From assembly GCA_030066015.1 (NCBI GenBank), contig JASJCL010000011.1, forward strand, positions 1 to 64,000: a stretch of DNA of 64,000 nucleotides. The letters run 5' to 3'. Positions 55,676 through 64,000 of this stretch are shown piece after piece (the first letter of the stretch is position 1; each line of letters starts with the position of its first letter). A program made the position numbers and the translations under genes. This stretch comes from Desulfosarcinaceae bacterium (GTDB taxonomy: Bacteria; Desulfobacterota; Desulfobacteria; Desulfobacterales; Desulfosarcinaceae). The notes below the pieces were generated by a model that saw only the letters and a list, made by a program, of their open reading frames with translations, was not told the DNA's origin and did not search any database.

Positions 55676-56487
55676 GTCAGGATTACACGACCATCAGCGT
55701 CAACGGATTTCAGGGATGGGTGGTGGGTGGCGTTGCTTCTGGCGGCCTGCAAAACCACCTGGCGGCGATGCTGGCAATGGAGGGCGGCGCAGCCTGGCCA
55801 GCGGGACGGGATCGCCGCATCCGCAGGATCATCTGGGCCGGTCGCCCCTATTTTGTCAAGCACTATCGGTCGCTGACCTCCAGGGCCCGCTTACGATATG
55901 CGCTTCAACGGTCCAAGGCCCACAATGCGTGGCGGCATGCGCGAGGTCTCCAACAGGCCGGTGTCGCCACGCCCGAGGTGGTCGCCTATCTTCAGCGCGG
56001 TCACTGGTGGGACCAGCCCGAACAGGTGCTGGTGATGGAGGGGATCCCCGGAACAACCTTGCGGGAGGCGGTGCAGTCGTCCATGCCGCCTCGCCTGCGG
56101 CGGCGCCTGATCCTAGCGGTGGCCCGTTTCGTAGCCCGCCTCCACGATGCGGGGATCTACCATGGAGATTTCTCGGCCTTCAACATCATGGTGGCCAAGG
56201 CGGCGGACACCCCCGTGGGCTGGAAAATCTATCTCATCGATCTGGACGCCATTCGGTCGGTCCGCCGAATCTCCCTTCGCCGCCAGATCAAAAACTTGGA
56301 TGAGCTGGGCCGCAACTTCACGCTCCTGTCAGAGGTTTCTGTCTTGGAGCGCCTTCGCTTTCTCCGCGCTTACGCCAGCGCCCGAAACGGGATGCCCCTG
56401 CCACTGCCCGCGCTCAAGCAAGCGGTTTGCCGCCGCACCGACACACGCATGCGGCGCTATGGCAAACGCTTTATCCCCCCCAGCTGA
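55672..56487 (+). CDS. WaaP/InaA-like LPS core heptose kinase
   Basis: 271 residues with a protein-kinase-like fold. FVKHY provides the ATP lysine, LVMEGIPGTTL the hinge region, YHGDFSAFNIMV the catalytic loop (HGD for HRD) and LIDLDAIR the metal-binding Asp. WaaP phosphorylates inner-core heptose, which stabilises the outer membrane. It begins at ATG 55672 inside the stop of the WaaG-like gene, the usual pairing. Confidence 0.87.
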   Translation: MSQDYTTISVNGFQGWVVGGVASGGLQNHLAAMLAMEGGAAWPAGRDRRIRRIIWAGRPYFVKHYRSLTSRARLRYALQRSKAHNAWRHARGLQQAGVATPEVVAYLQRGHWWDQPEQVLVMEGIPGTTLREAVQSSMPPRLRRRLILAVARFVARLHDAGIYHGDFSAFNIMVAKAADTPVGWKIYLIDLDAIRSVRRISLRRQIKNLDELGRNFTLLSEVSVLERLRFLRAYASARNGMPLPLPALKQAVCRRTDTRMRRYGKRFIPPS

Positions 56488-56498
56488 CTTGGCGCGCG

Positions 56499-57515
56499 TC
56501 ACCACCCCAGCTCCGCCATGGCCCATCTGCGAAACGCAGCCAATGCCGCCCGCGGGTCGTAAGTCGTAAGGCAGATGATCCCAATATCGCAATAGTTCTG
56601 ATTGCAGGGTTGGCACTCGATGCCCTTGCGCACGCTGAGGTGCCGATCGGACGGGTAGGCCCAGCCGCGGCTGGTGGATCCCAGTATGGTGAAGCTGGGC
56701 GTATTCACCGCCACTGCGATGTGGCGGGGTGCCGAGCAGTTGCCCAAGTGGGCGTCGGCAGCCTTGATCAGCGCGGCGGACTGGCGCAAATCGGTCGCCG
56801 GTGCCACCACGGCACTTCCCCGCGACGCCTTCACGACCGCCTCGGCCACCGGCAGTTCATCCGGCCCCCAGAGCACCACTGGCAGCAGATCCAGCCGGTC
56901 GGCCAACATCCGGCACAACTCGCCGAAGTGCGCTGCCGGCCATCGTCGCGTCGCGCGCCGATGGCTGGGATCAACGGTGATGAGGCGCTGACGGCCATGC
57001 TGCGCCAATTCCTTACGCAGCTCTTGGCCCCACAGAACTTCCATGGGTGTCAAGAAGATTTCCGGCCGAAGCCAGTCGGAGGTGATCTGCAGGGGAGCTA
57101 GAAGGCTTTTTTTGTAGGTGACCGCATAGCCGTCGGCGGGCGTAACCTGGTGGGTGTAGAGCCGGCCCCGCCCTTTTTTGGGATAACTGATGCGCATTGG
57201 GGCGCCCGATCCGAAGGCCAATTGGGCGGAGCGGGGATTGGCCATGAAGTCGAGCACGGCATCGAAACGGTGCTGACGCAAGCGCCAGATAGTGTTGAGG
57301 GTGCGCCAAACCCCGTCTCTACGGCGCGTGACGAGCACCTCGTCGATATAGGGGTTGTGGGACAGCAGATGGTGGCTGGGACTTTCGGTGAGAAAGGCAA
57401 CCCTCGCCGCCGGATGCGCCTCCTTGAGAATGTGGGCGATGGGGGTCGTGAGAATGACGTCGCCCACTTGGCGCAGCTGAATGATGAGAAACCGCTTCAT
57501 GGAACGCTGTATCAT
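56499..57515 (-). CDS. Family 9 glycosyltransferase, heptosyltransferase
   Basis: 338 residues. The hallmark RQVGDVILTTP at the start, DPSHRRATRRWP (acceptor/donor loop), NCSAPRHIAVAV and ILGSTSRGW identify an ADP-heptose transferase of the WaaQ/WaaF group. The ATG at 57515 overlaps the stop of the upstream GT4 gene by four bases. One of two GT9 genes in the locus. Confidence 0.9.
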   Translation of the reverse strand: MIQRSMKRFLIIQLRQVGDVILTTPIAHILKEAHPAARVAFLTESPSHHLLSHNPYIDEVLVTRRRDGVWRTLNTIWRLRQHRFDAVLDFMANPRSAQLAFGSGAPMRISYPKKGRGRLYTHQVTPADGYAVTYKKSLLAPLQITSDWLRPEIFLTPMEVLWGQELRKELAQHGRQRLITVDPSHRRATRRWPAAHFGELCRMLADRLDLLPVVLWGPDELPVAEAVVKASRGSAVVAPATDLRQSAALIKAADAHLGNCSAPRHIAVAVNTPSFTILGSTSRGWAYPSDRHLSVRKGIECQPCNQNYCDIGIICLTTYDPRAALAAFRRWAMAELGW

Positions 57516-58654
57516 TTCAAGTCGCCGAACAATTCCATATAGCGGCCGTAGAACGCCGCCTCCGAATAGTGTTGTTGGTAGGTTTCGGCCGCCCTGCGGG
57601 CCATGTCCCGGCGTAAAGCGGGCGTGTCGACGAGACGGATGATGGCGCGCGCCAGCGCGGGGCCGTCGCCTGCCGGTATGCGCTCGCCCGTCACGCCGGG
57701 GATGACGATCTCGCCGACGGCGTTCACCGCAGTGGCGACCACCGCCTTGCCCAGGTACATAAACTCCAGCAGGACCCGGCTGATGGTTTCCGAGGTGATG
57801 GAGTTCACCACACCGATATCGATCCGCTGCATCAGCCCGGCGATGTCATCCACCTGTCCGACAAAGGTGAAGTGAGACGAAACACCAGCCGCCGCCACAC
57901 GCCGCTGAAGTGCTTCGCGGGAAAGATCCACATCCTTGCCCGCTACGAGGAAGTGTAGATCGCTGCGCAGGTGTGCGAGGGCGATGGCGACGGTGATGAA
58001 GCGCGCCTGGTCCTTGACCGCGCTCAGCCGGCCGATCATTCCAATGAGGATTCTATCCGGCGGTATCGCGTATCGGCTTGCGATGGTTGCGGTTGGGGTT
58101 CGGGGGCGGAAGTGATCCTCATCCACACTGCCGTAGATTACGCGGACCCGCTTCTGGATCGGATCAAACACCGCGGCATTGTCTCGCAGCAGTTGGCGGC
58201 AGGTGAGCACGACGGCATCCGCCAGGCGATAGCGAAGACGGGATAGAAAATGCGGCTGAATGCGGCGCTGGTCTCCGCGGGTGATCACCAGACGGGTGCG
58301 GCAGCAGAACTTGGCCAGCAGGCCGAAACTGTGGTCCTCGGAGCGATGGGAGTTGATGATTTCGATCCCTTGCGTTCTGACCAACTTCATCAGGCGGCGG
58401 AAACTGCGCAGTAGCTTGAGCGGATGACCACCGTAGAAGGCCAGTGGGGCGACCTGCAGGCCATATCGGCGCGCCATAGCATAGGCCGGGTAGCCGGGAT
58501 CACAACCCACCCAGACCCGGTGGCCGTTGCGATGCAGCAGACGGGCGATATTCACCGCATAGAACGCCGTGGCATTCCACCAGCGGACATTGATGAGAAT
58601 GAGAATACAGTATGAACGCGGCGGCGGCATAGACTCCCAGTTGTCTGTGGCCAT
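57512..58654 (-). CDS. Family 4 glycosyltransferase
   Basis: 380 residues from ATG 58654 (GAGG before it). ILINVRWWNATAFYAVNIA near the start, IGMIGRLSAVKDQ and the donor site SETISRVLLEFM are visible. The form resembles core transferases that follow a heptosyltransferase. Its end overlaps the GT9 start. A longer frame from 58768 is not supported by similarity. Confidence 0.86.
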   Translation of the reverse strand: MATDNWESMPPPRSYCILILINVRWWNATAFYAVNIARLLHRNGHRVWVGCDPGYPAYAMARRYGLQVAPLAFYGGHPLKLLRSFRRLMKLVRTQGIEIINSHRSEDHSFGLLAKFCCRTRLVITRGDQRRIQPHFLSRLRYRLADAVVLTCRQLLRDNAAVFDPIQKRVRVIYGSVDEDHFRPRTPTATIASRYAIPPDRILIGMIGRLSAVKDQARFITVAIALAHLRSDLHFLVAGKDVDLSREALQRRVAAAGVSSHFTFVGQVDDIAGLMQRIDIGVVNSITSETISRVLLEFMYLGKAVVATAVNAVGEIVIPGVTGERIPAGDGPALARAIIRLVDTPALRRDMARRAAETYQQHYSEAAFYGRYMELFGDLK

Positions 58655-58864
58655 TGCGTTGGCCTCGGTACTGCACCTGCTGCATCTACAGCCCGCGCCA
58701 GCATAACGAACTCTCCGGTGCGACTCAATCGAAAAGCCCGCCAACTTCTTCGAAAAAAGCATAGACACGGGCCGAGGCGCGTTTTAAAAGGAGCCCACCT
58801 AAGGTCGCCCGGTAGCGCTGGCGAAACGCTGTTCGGGGGATTCCGTTTGATGGTGGAGGGAACG

Positions 58865-59968
58865 ATGTCGATCCGGGTGCTGCACATCGATGCCGAATAT
58901 GGCTGGCGTGGCGGTCAGCAGCAGGTCGTCTACTTGCACGAGGGACTGCACGACCGGGGGTGGCCCACCACCCTGGCCTGCCAGCCGAAGTCCGATTTGT
59001 GGAACTACTGCCGCGGGCACGAGCTGCCCTGTGCAGCGGTTCGCATGCGCAACGAAGTGGATCTTTTGGCGGCCTATCGCATCGCTAGGCACTGTCGCCG
59101 CATGGGGGTCCAGGTGATCCACGCCCACGCCGCCCATGCCCACGCCATTGCGCTCTGGGTAAAATGGTTCCATCCTTCCCTGCGCTTCATCTCCACCCGG
59201 CGAGTCGACTTCTCCATTCGCCACACCATCTTCAGCCGTCTCAAGTACACCCATAAAAGCGTTGACCGCATCGTGTGCATCAGTGACCTGGTGCGACGAG
59301 TTCTGGTTGCCGATGGTGTCTCGCCCCATCGCTTGACCACCATCCATAGCGGCGTCGACACGGGCAAGCATGCCCACATTGGCAAGATGGGCACATTTAA
59401 AGCGGAACTGGGGATTCCCACGGACCACCTCCTCGTGGGTACCATCGCCGCTGTGGTGGGGCATAAAGACTATCCCAATCTCCTTCGAGCGGCACGTCAT
59501 GTTATCGATGGGAATGATAAGGTGAGCTTCTGTGCGGTTGGAGACGGCGACCAATGGGACGCCGCCCAACAACTGCACCGCGAGCTGGATCTGGCGGGGC
59601 GATTTGTCTTTGCCGGTTATCGACGCGATGTGGGGCGCTTCTTGAAAAATTTTGATCTCTTTGTGTTGGCCTCACGGGAGGAGGGGTTGGGAACCTCCCT
59701 GCTCGACGCCCAGGCGGCAGGGCTGCCCGTCGTGGCCACCAGGGCCGGCGGCATCCCCGAAGTGGTGACGGATGGTCGCAACGGACGCCTCGTGCCGGCC
59801 CGGGATGCCCGGGCGCTGGCCGATGCCGTCCTGCAGCTGGCGGCAGACACAGCGTTCCGGCAACGCTTGGGAGATCAGGCCCGGCAGGATGTAGCGCGCT
59901 TCGCGGTGGAGAACACCGTGGATGCCTACCTCAAGCTCTATTCGGAATTGCTGACCCCTCACGCTTGA
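58865..59968 (+). CDS. Family 4 glycosyltransferase
   Basis: 367 residues. It begins SIRVLHIDAEYGWRGGQQQV, typical of core GT4 enzymes that act after heptose, with VIHAHAAHAHAIA, GTIAAVVGHKDYPNLL and donor site EGLGTSLLD. ATG 58865 has GGAGGG upstream; the frame from 58718 is too long. Its stop overlaps the converging GT4 gene by ten bases. Confidence 0.87.
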   Translation: MSIRVLHIDAEYGWRGGQQQVVYLHEGLHDRGWPTTLACQPKSDLWNYCRGHELPCAAVRMRNEVDLLAAYRIARHCRRMGVQVIHAHAAHAHAIALWVKWFHPSLRFISTRRVDFSIRHTIFSRLKYTHKSVDRIVCISDLVRRVLVADGVSPHRLTTIHSGVDTGKHAHIGKMGTFKAELGIPTDHLLVGTIAAVVGHKDYPNLLRAARHVIDGNDKVSFCAVGDGDQWDAAQQLHRELDLAGRFVFAGYRRDVGRFLKNFDLFVLASREEGLGTSLLDAQAAGLPVVATRAGGIPEVVTDGRNGRLVPARDARALADAVLQLAADTAFRQRLGDQARQDVARFAVENTVDAYLKLYSELLTPHA

Positions 59969-60987
59969 AGCCCCAGGGTTTTCCAAAGCGATCGGGCGCT
60001 GGGCTTCAGATCAAACCGCGCGACAACCTTCTCGCGCGCCTTGTCCGCCATCTGCCGTCGCAGCCCCGGATGCTGCACCAATCGCCCCACATAGCGGCGC
60101 CAGTCGGTGATCTCCTCCACCAGAAAACCATCCTCGCCATGATCGATAATTTCCGTGTTGAATCCCACCGCCGAGGCCACCGGCACCACACCGCAGGCCA
60201 TGTACTGGAGGAGCTTGAAGCCGCATTTGCCGCGGGTGTATTCATCGTCGCTGAGGGGCATCAGGCCCACGTCGAAAGTCTGTAATTGTCGGATCTCCGC
60301 TTCGGCGGACCACAGATGAAAGTCGATGCCGGCGGAATCTCGGTCCAGCCGGTTTTCATTGGAGACCACCTGAAGAATGGGCGTTGGGGAGAGGGCGCGC
60401 AATCGCTCGAGAACCTCGGGGAGGAAGTGCTGGTTGGCGGCGGTCCCCATCCAGCCTACCGTTGGGGGACCCTCCTTGGGCGCGTCCGCAGCGGCCGGGC
60501 GGTAACGTGTGGTGTCAATGGGGGTGGGCAGGACGGTGACCCGCGAGTGATACTGCTGCGCTTTCTGGGCCAGAAAGCGATTGCCGGCGATGATGCCGTC
60601 CACCCGTCGACAGGTGGCTGCAAAGCGCCCCTCATCCTTAGTGGTGGCGCGCGCGGCTCCTGGATGATGGGTCCATACGGCGTCGTCGAAATCGTAGTAA
60701 AGCCGTCGGCAGCGGCGTTGGAGCAATGCCAGAAAAGCGGTCGGCAGCAGTTTTTTCTGCAACACGATGCTGTCCGCATGGGGCAGCTGCAGAAAGGTCA
60801 GGAAACGGGCGAAGAAGTTTTTGGGGATGCGGCGCCAGCCAATTTGGTAGCCCATTTGGGAGCCCAGCCTTACATACGGCAGCACCCGGAAGCGGACACT
60901 GGGCAATCGGTCGCCGCCCTGGGTGAGAAAAAGAAGGCGCCACCGCTCATCGTCGGCAACGATGGATTCGCTCACCGATGGCCTCAC
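59959..60987 (-). CDS. Family 4-like glycosyltransferase
   Basis: 342 residues. A short N-terminal domain with VRFRVLPYV and a YYDFDDAVW motif is followed by VGWMGTAANQHFLPEV and KCGFKLLQYMACGVVPVAS, a layout of GT4 enzymes with a non-canonical donor site (GxKLLQYMA for ExxxxxxxE). GTG 60987 overlaps the stop of the upstream GT9 gene (GTGA). It belongs to the hldD-hldE-GT9 operon. Confidence 0.85.
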   Translation of the reverse strand: MRPSVSESIVADDERWRLLFLTQGGDRLPSVRFRVLPYVRLGSQMGYQIGWRRIPKNFFARFLTFLQLPHADSIVLQKKLLPTAFLALLQRRCRRLYYDFDDAVWTHHPGAARATTKDEGRFAATCRRVDGIIAGNRFLAQKAQQYHSRVTVLPTPIDTTRYRPAAADAPKEGPPTVGWMGTAANQHFLPEVLERLRALSPTPILQVVSNENRLDRDSAGIDFHLWSAEAEIRQLQTFDVGLMPLSDDEYTRGKCGFKLLQYMACGVVPVASAVGFNTEIIDHGEDGFLVEEITDWRRYVGRLVQHPGLRRQMADKAREKVVARFDLKPSARSLWKTLGLQA

Positions 60988-61982
60988 CGCACCACCTGTT
61001 GATCAATCACGGCACGAACCACATCGGGCGTCAGTTTGCGCATGCAGTCGAAATGGCCCTGGGGACATTGGCGGTCTCCATGGAGGGAGCAGGGTGCGCA
61101 GGCGGTGTCTGCCCGGATCAGGACCGCGCGGTCGTCATAAGTGAACATACCGGGGTCGGTTGGTCCGAAGATCACGAACGCTTGGCTGCCGACGGCCCGG
61201 GCCATGTGGAAGCTGACCGAATCGTTGCAAACCACATATCTGGCAGTCGCCAAGAGCGCACCGCTCTCCTTCAGGCTGAGTGCGCCGGCCAGGTTGGTGC
61301 AGCGGCTCCCGATACGCCTTCGGATGCGCTCGCCGTCTCGCTTTTCGGCGTTACCCCCGATAATGACGATGGGATCCGACAGCATCTCGCCGAGACGGGC
61401 AAAATGTTCCACGGGCCATCTCTTGGTGGGGTTGGCGGCGCCGATCGCCAGGACGACGGCACCGGCATGGGCCGCCACCCGTTCCTGGTCCGCCCGGCTG
61501 AAGCGAAAGCTCAGATTCTCTTCCCCCGGGGGGATCTCCAGGGACGCCAGGGCCTTGAAATAGCTGCTGACGATGGTGGCGTCGGCCCGGTATCGTACCA
61601 GGCGCAGATGGACGAGGAGCGCTTTCCACCAGGATCTTTTTCGATAGCGCAGAACACTGCCCGGCACTAAGACGCTGAGAATACGGGAACGTAACTTGGC
61701 GTGGAGGTCGATGATGAGATCGTATCGGTCCAGGCGGCGGGCGAAGGCCGTCAGGCCGATGAGGCCGCCGTAGCGCTCCTTGTCGAAGCGGATCAAGGTG
61801 TCGATATGGGGGTTGCCCTCGATCGCCTCGGAACAGCTCTGCATGACCAGATAGTCGATGCGGGCCTGTGGATAGCGCTCCCGCAAGGCGGCCACCACCG
61901 GCGTCGTGAGGATCACGTCGCCCAGCGAAGTGAATCGGATGACGAGGATACGCAATTCTCGGGTCCTCTGTGCGCTGTTCAA
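60984..61982 (-). CDS. Family 9 glycosyltransferase, heptosyltransferase
   Basis: 332 residues. VIRFTSLGDVILTTPVV, IDLHAKLRSR, AANPTKRWP, CNDSVSFHMARAVGSQAFVIFGPTDP (in parts) and CAPC/CMRKLTPDVV near the end mark an ADP-heptose:LPS heptosyltransferase (WaaC/WaaF group). It is directly downstream of hldE, its start TTG 61982 overlapping the hldE stop, so donor synthesis and transfer are coupled. Whether it is I or II is not decided. Confidence 0.92.
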   Translation of the reverse strand: MNSAQRTRELRILVIRFTSLGDVILTTPVVAALRERYPQARIDYLVMQSCSEAIEGNPHIDTLIRFDKERYGGLIGLTAFARRLDRYDLIIDLHAKLRSRILSVLVPGSVLRYRKRSWWKALLVHLRLVRYRADATIVSSYFKALASLEIPPGEENLSFRFSRADQERVAAHAGAVVLAIGAANPTKRWPVEHFARLGEMLSDPIVIIGGNAEKRDGERIRRRIGSRCTNLAGALSLKESGALLATARYVVCNDSVSFHMARAVGSQAFVIFGPTDPGMFTYDDRAVLIRADTACAPCSLHGDRQCPQGHFDCMRKLTPDVVRAVIDQQVVR

Positions 61983-63448
61983 GCCGTGGCATCCGGATGT
62001 CGGCCGTTGGGCGCGATCCGTTCGATCACCCGGGTGGTGCTCACACCGGGCACCAGGGGCAGGATGGCGACCCGCCCGCCGGAGGCTTCCACGATGTCGC
62101 GTCCCACCACTGTATCCGGGGTATAATCCCCTCCTTTGACCAGTACGTCCGGGCTCAATTTACGGATCAACGCCAGCGGGGTATCTGTGTCAAACTTCAC
62201 CACCATGTCGACGCAAGCCAAACCGGCCAGCAGGGTCATGCGCTGCGTGTCGGGCGTTACCGGTCGGCTGTCGCCCTTGAGGCGTTTTACAGAGGCGTCG
62301 CTGTTGACCCCGACGATGAGCCGATCGCCCAATTGGGCGGCGGCGTTGAGCAACTGCAGATGGCCCACGTGGAGGATGTCGAAACACCCATTGGTGAACA
62401 CCACCTGGCGCCCCGCCGCGCGCCAGCGTTGGCGAAGAATCGCGGCCGCCTGAAGGTCCATGATTTTGGTGGCGGTGGCTTTGTTTTCCATCCGCAGGGC
62501 GCGCGCCAATTCATCTGCCTGGATCGCCTGGGTGCCCACCTTGGCGACCACCACACCGGCCGCTGCATTGGCGATCTCGGCGGCTTGCGGCATGGTCGCC
62601 CCGGCCGCCAGGCTGGCTGCCAAGGTGGCGATGACGGTATCACCCGCTCCCGATACGTCGAACACCTCCTGCGCACGAGAGCGGATGTGCAGGGAGGGCT
62701 GCCCCATCCCCATGAGACTCAGACCGTGGGAACCGCGGGTCACCAGGAGCCACTGTAAATCGAAGCGGTCTCTCACCGCCTCCGCCTGAGCGGTCAGTTG
62801 CCCTTCCTCATTGGATGCCGCCCCGGCCACGGCTTGGAATTCGGCCGTGTTGGGTGTGATCGCTGTGGCACCCCGATAGCGTTCCCAGTCGGATCCTTTG
62901 GGATCGACAAGGACCGGCAGCCGGCGCCGACGACAGGCGGCGATGATCCAGGCCGCCAGATCCCCCAGAAAAACCCCTTTGCCGTAGTCGCTGAGGATGA
63001 CCGCGCCTGCCTGGGGCAGGGCCTCCGCAATGCGTGCTTTTAGGTCGGCTAGGGTGGCTTCGGCCAGCTGCCGTGGTGCCTCTTCATCCATCCGAAGGAG
63101 CTGCTGGCCCTGGCCGAGAATGCGGGTTTTGGTGGTCGTGGGCAAATCGTCAGTGGCAATCAAGGCATGTGCAAGCGTGTGTTCACCGAGGAGGTTTTCG
63201 AGATAATCGCCTTGCGAGTCGCTGCCGCGTACGCCCAACAGTTGGACGTTGGCGCCCAACCCGGCGATATTGAGGGCCACGTTGCCGGCGCCGCCAAGCG
63301 CCTGGCTTTTCTGTGTCACCCGAACCACAGGCACGGGGGCCTCTGGCGAGATGCGGGTGACTTCCCCCCAGAAGTAGCGGTCCAGCATGACGTCGCCGAC
63401 AACGAGAACGGCGGCGGTCGAATAGTCGGGCATCGAGAGCGCGGTCAC
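61979..63448 (-). CDS. hldE: Bifunctional heptose-7-phosphate kinase/heptose-1-phosphate adenylyltransferase
   Basis: 489 residues, the length of the fused HldE. The N-terminal ribokinase-fold domain (about 1-325) has GDVMLDRYFWG, SPEAPVPVV, LGGAGNVALNI and DVSGAGDT (catalytic Asp). The C-terminal nucleotidyltransferase (about 350-480) has FTNGCFDILHVGH and VKGGDY. It makes ADP-D-glycero-D-manno-heptose via the bis-phosphate route, with a phosphatase GmhB elsewhere. It is 19 bases after hldD. Confidence 0.97.
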   Translation of the reverse strand: MTALSMPDYSTAAVLVVGDVMLDRYFWGEVTRISPEAPVPVVRVTQKSQALGGAGNVALNIAGLGANVQLLGVRGSDSQGDYLENLLGEHTLAHALIATDDLPTTTKTRILGQGQQLLRMDEEAPRQLAEATLADLKARIAEALPQAGAVILSDYGKGVFLGDLAAWIIAACRRRRLPVLVDPKGSDWERYRGATAITPNTAEFQAVAGAASNEEGQLTAQAEAVRDRFDLQWLLVTRGSHGLSLMGMGQPSLHIRSRAQEVFDVSGAGDTVIATLAASLAAGATMPQAAEIANAAAGVVVAKVGTQAIQADELARALRMENKATATKIMDLQAAAILRQRWRAAGRQVVFTNGCFDILHVGHLQLLNAAAQLGDRLIVGVNSDASVKRLKGDSRPVTPDTQRMTLLAGLACVDMVVKFDTDTPLALIRKLSPDVLVKGGDYTPDTVVGRDIVEASGGRVAILPLVPGVSTTRVIERIAPNGRHPDATA

Positions 63449-63467
63449 AGGAGAACTCCCTCGTGTT

Positions 63468-64000
63468 TCACAGGTATGGGTCCTCTTGCTGGAGGTATTG
63501 GGTGACGTAGTCGCTCACCCCCGCTTCTAGGCTGGTAAACGGTCTATCGTAACCGGCCGACCTTAAAGCGTCGACCTCGGCACAGGTGAAGTACTGGTAG
63601 TGGTCGCGCAGATGGTCCGGCATCTCCTTGAATTCAATCGTGGGCGCCAGCTTGAGCGCTGCGAAGACGGCCGCTGCCAGGTCATACCAGGTGCGGGCTT
63701 GACCAGTGCCCACATTGAAAAGCCCATGGACGCCAGGGTGTTCCAGAAGCCACCAGATCACATCGACACAATCTTTGACATAGATGAAATCGCGCTGCTG
63801 ACCGCCATCGGAGTAGTCCGGGCGATAGGATTTAAAGAGGCGGATTACCCCTTCGGCCGCGACCTGGTGAAAGGCCTTGAACACCACGCTGCACATGTCC
63901 CCTTTGTGATATTCATTGGGGCCGTAGACGTTGAAGAATTTCAACGAGGCCAGACGATCAAAGCACCGCTCGCGTAGCGCCCAGAGATCGAACAGGTGTT
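63468..64000 (-). CDS. hldD: ADP-L-glycero-D-manno-heptose-6-epimerase, 5'-truncated by window edge
   Basis: About 176 C-terminal residues; the frame stays open to base 64000 (HLFDLWALRERCFD is the first visible part), so the start lies beyond the window. FFNVYGPNEYHKGDMCSVVF, DFIYVKDCVDVI and GLFNVGTGQARTW (in parts) are HldD-typical. It converts the D,D- to the L,D-heptose nucleotide that the two GT9 enzymes use. It is the first visible gene of the minus-strand hldD-hldE-GT9-GT4 run. Confidence 0.95.
   Translation of the reverse strand, partial: HLFDLWALRERCFDRLASLKFFNVYGPNEYHKGDMCSVVFKAFHQVAAEGVIRLFKSYRPDYSDGGQQRDFIYVKDCVDVIWWLLEHPGVHGLFNVGTGQARTWYDLAAAVFAALKLAPTIEFKEMPDHLRDHYQYFTCAEVDALRSAGYDRPFTSLEAGVSDYVTQYLQQEDPYL

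Overview
This 64 kb window looks like chromosomal DNA of a Gram-negative, GC-rich bacterium. The gene content points to the Desulfobacterota, probably Desulfobacterales-like: LpxI instead of LpxH, a Gfo/Idh/MocA gene inside the lipid A operon, a DHH-CBS-nucleotidyltransferase fusion, a c-di-GMP-I riboswitch, a sigma-54 type promoter and pilC next to pilS. The taxon is inferred from gene content, not from a marker-gene comparison.

Layout. 1-4.7 kb: the end of a MATE transporter, then a cassette of a COG2403-type P-loop protein, carbamate kinase and aspartate carbamoyltransferase behind its own promoter and a palindrome. 4.7-10.9 kb: E. coli-type topoisomerase IV genes parC and parE, with a glutamate-dehydrogenase-like gene between them that lacks the catalytic lysine. 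11-15.4 kb: a PilZ protein, then a small ECF sigma system. It has a sigma factor, a membrane anti-sigma candidate ending in a glycogen-binding-like E-set domain, a lipoprotein with the same domain, and an exported protein with a Gly/Ser tail. Three transcription units there carry the same promoter, TGTAAC-N16-CGTTA. 15.4-21.5 kb: tRNA-Val(CAC), scpB, scpA, trpS and a multidomain tRNA nucleotidyltransferase. 22-26.7 kb: pilC, pilS and a surface protein gene behind a -24/-12 promoter and a c-di-GMP riboswitch.

26.9-41 kb is a long co-oriented envelope operon: lysS, lolC, lolD, bamA, ompH, lpxD, fabZ, lpxA, lpxI, a Gfo/Idh/MocA oxidoreductase, lpxB and msbA. 41-43.5 kb (minus) holds a polyprenyl-phosphate sugar synthase and a GT39/83 transferase. 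43.7-51.9 kb holds lptF, lptG, lpxK, an LpxL-like acyltransferase, a DUF6165 protein, a WaaE-like transferase, an O-antigen ligase/polymerase and a GT4. 52-64 kb is an LPS core/glycan locus on alternating strands: an epimerase, five GT4 and two GT9 transferases, a WaaP-like kinase, hldE and partial hldD.

Taken together, 27-64 kb encodes most of lipid A synthesis (LpxA, D, I, B, K and an LpxL-like enzyme; LpxC is not here), flipping (MsbA), transport (LptFG), heptose precursor synthesis (HldE, HldD), core assembly and outer-membrane biogenesis (BamA, OmpH/Skp, LolCD). The most novel-looking element is the self-contained ECF regulon at 12.1-15.4 kb. Next are the lysine-less GDH paralogue, the promoter-plus-riboswitch surface gene and the carbamoyl-phosphate cassette.
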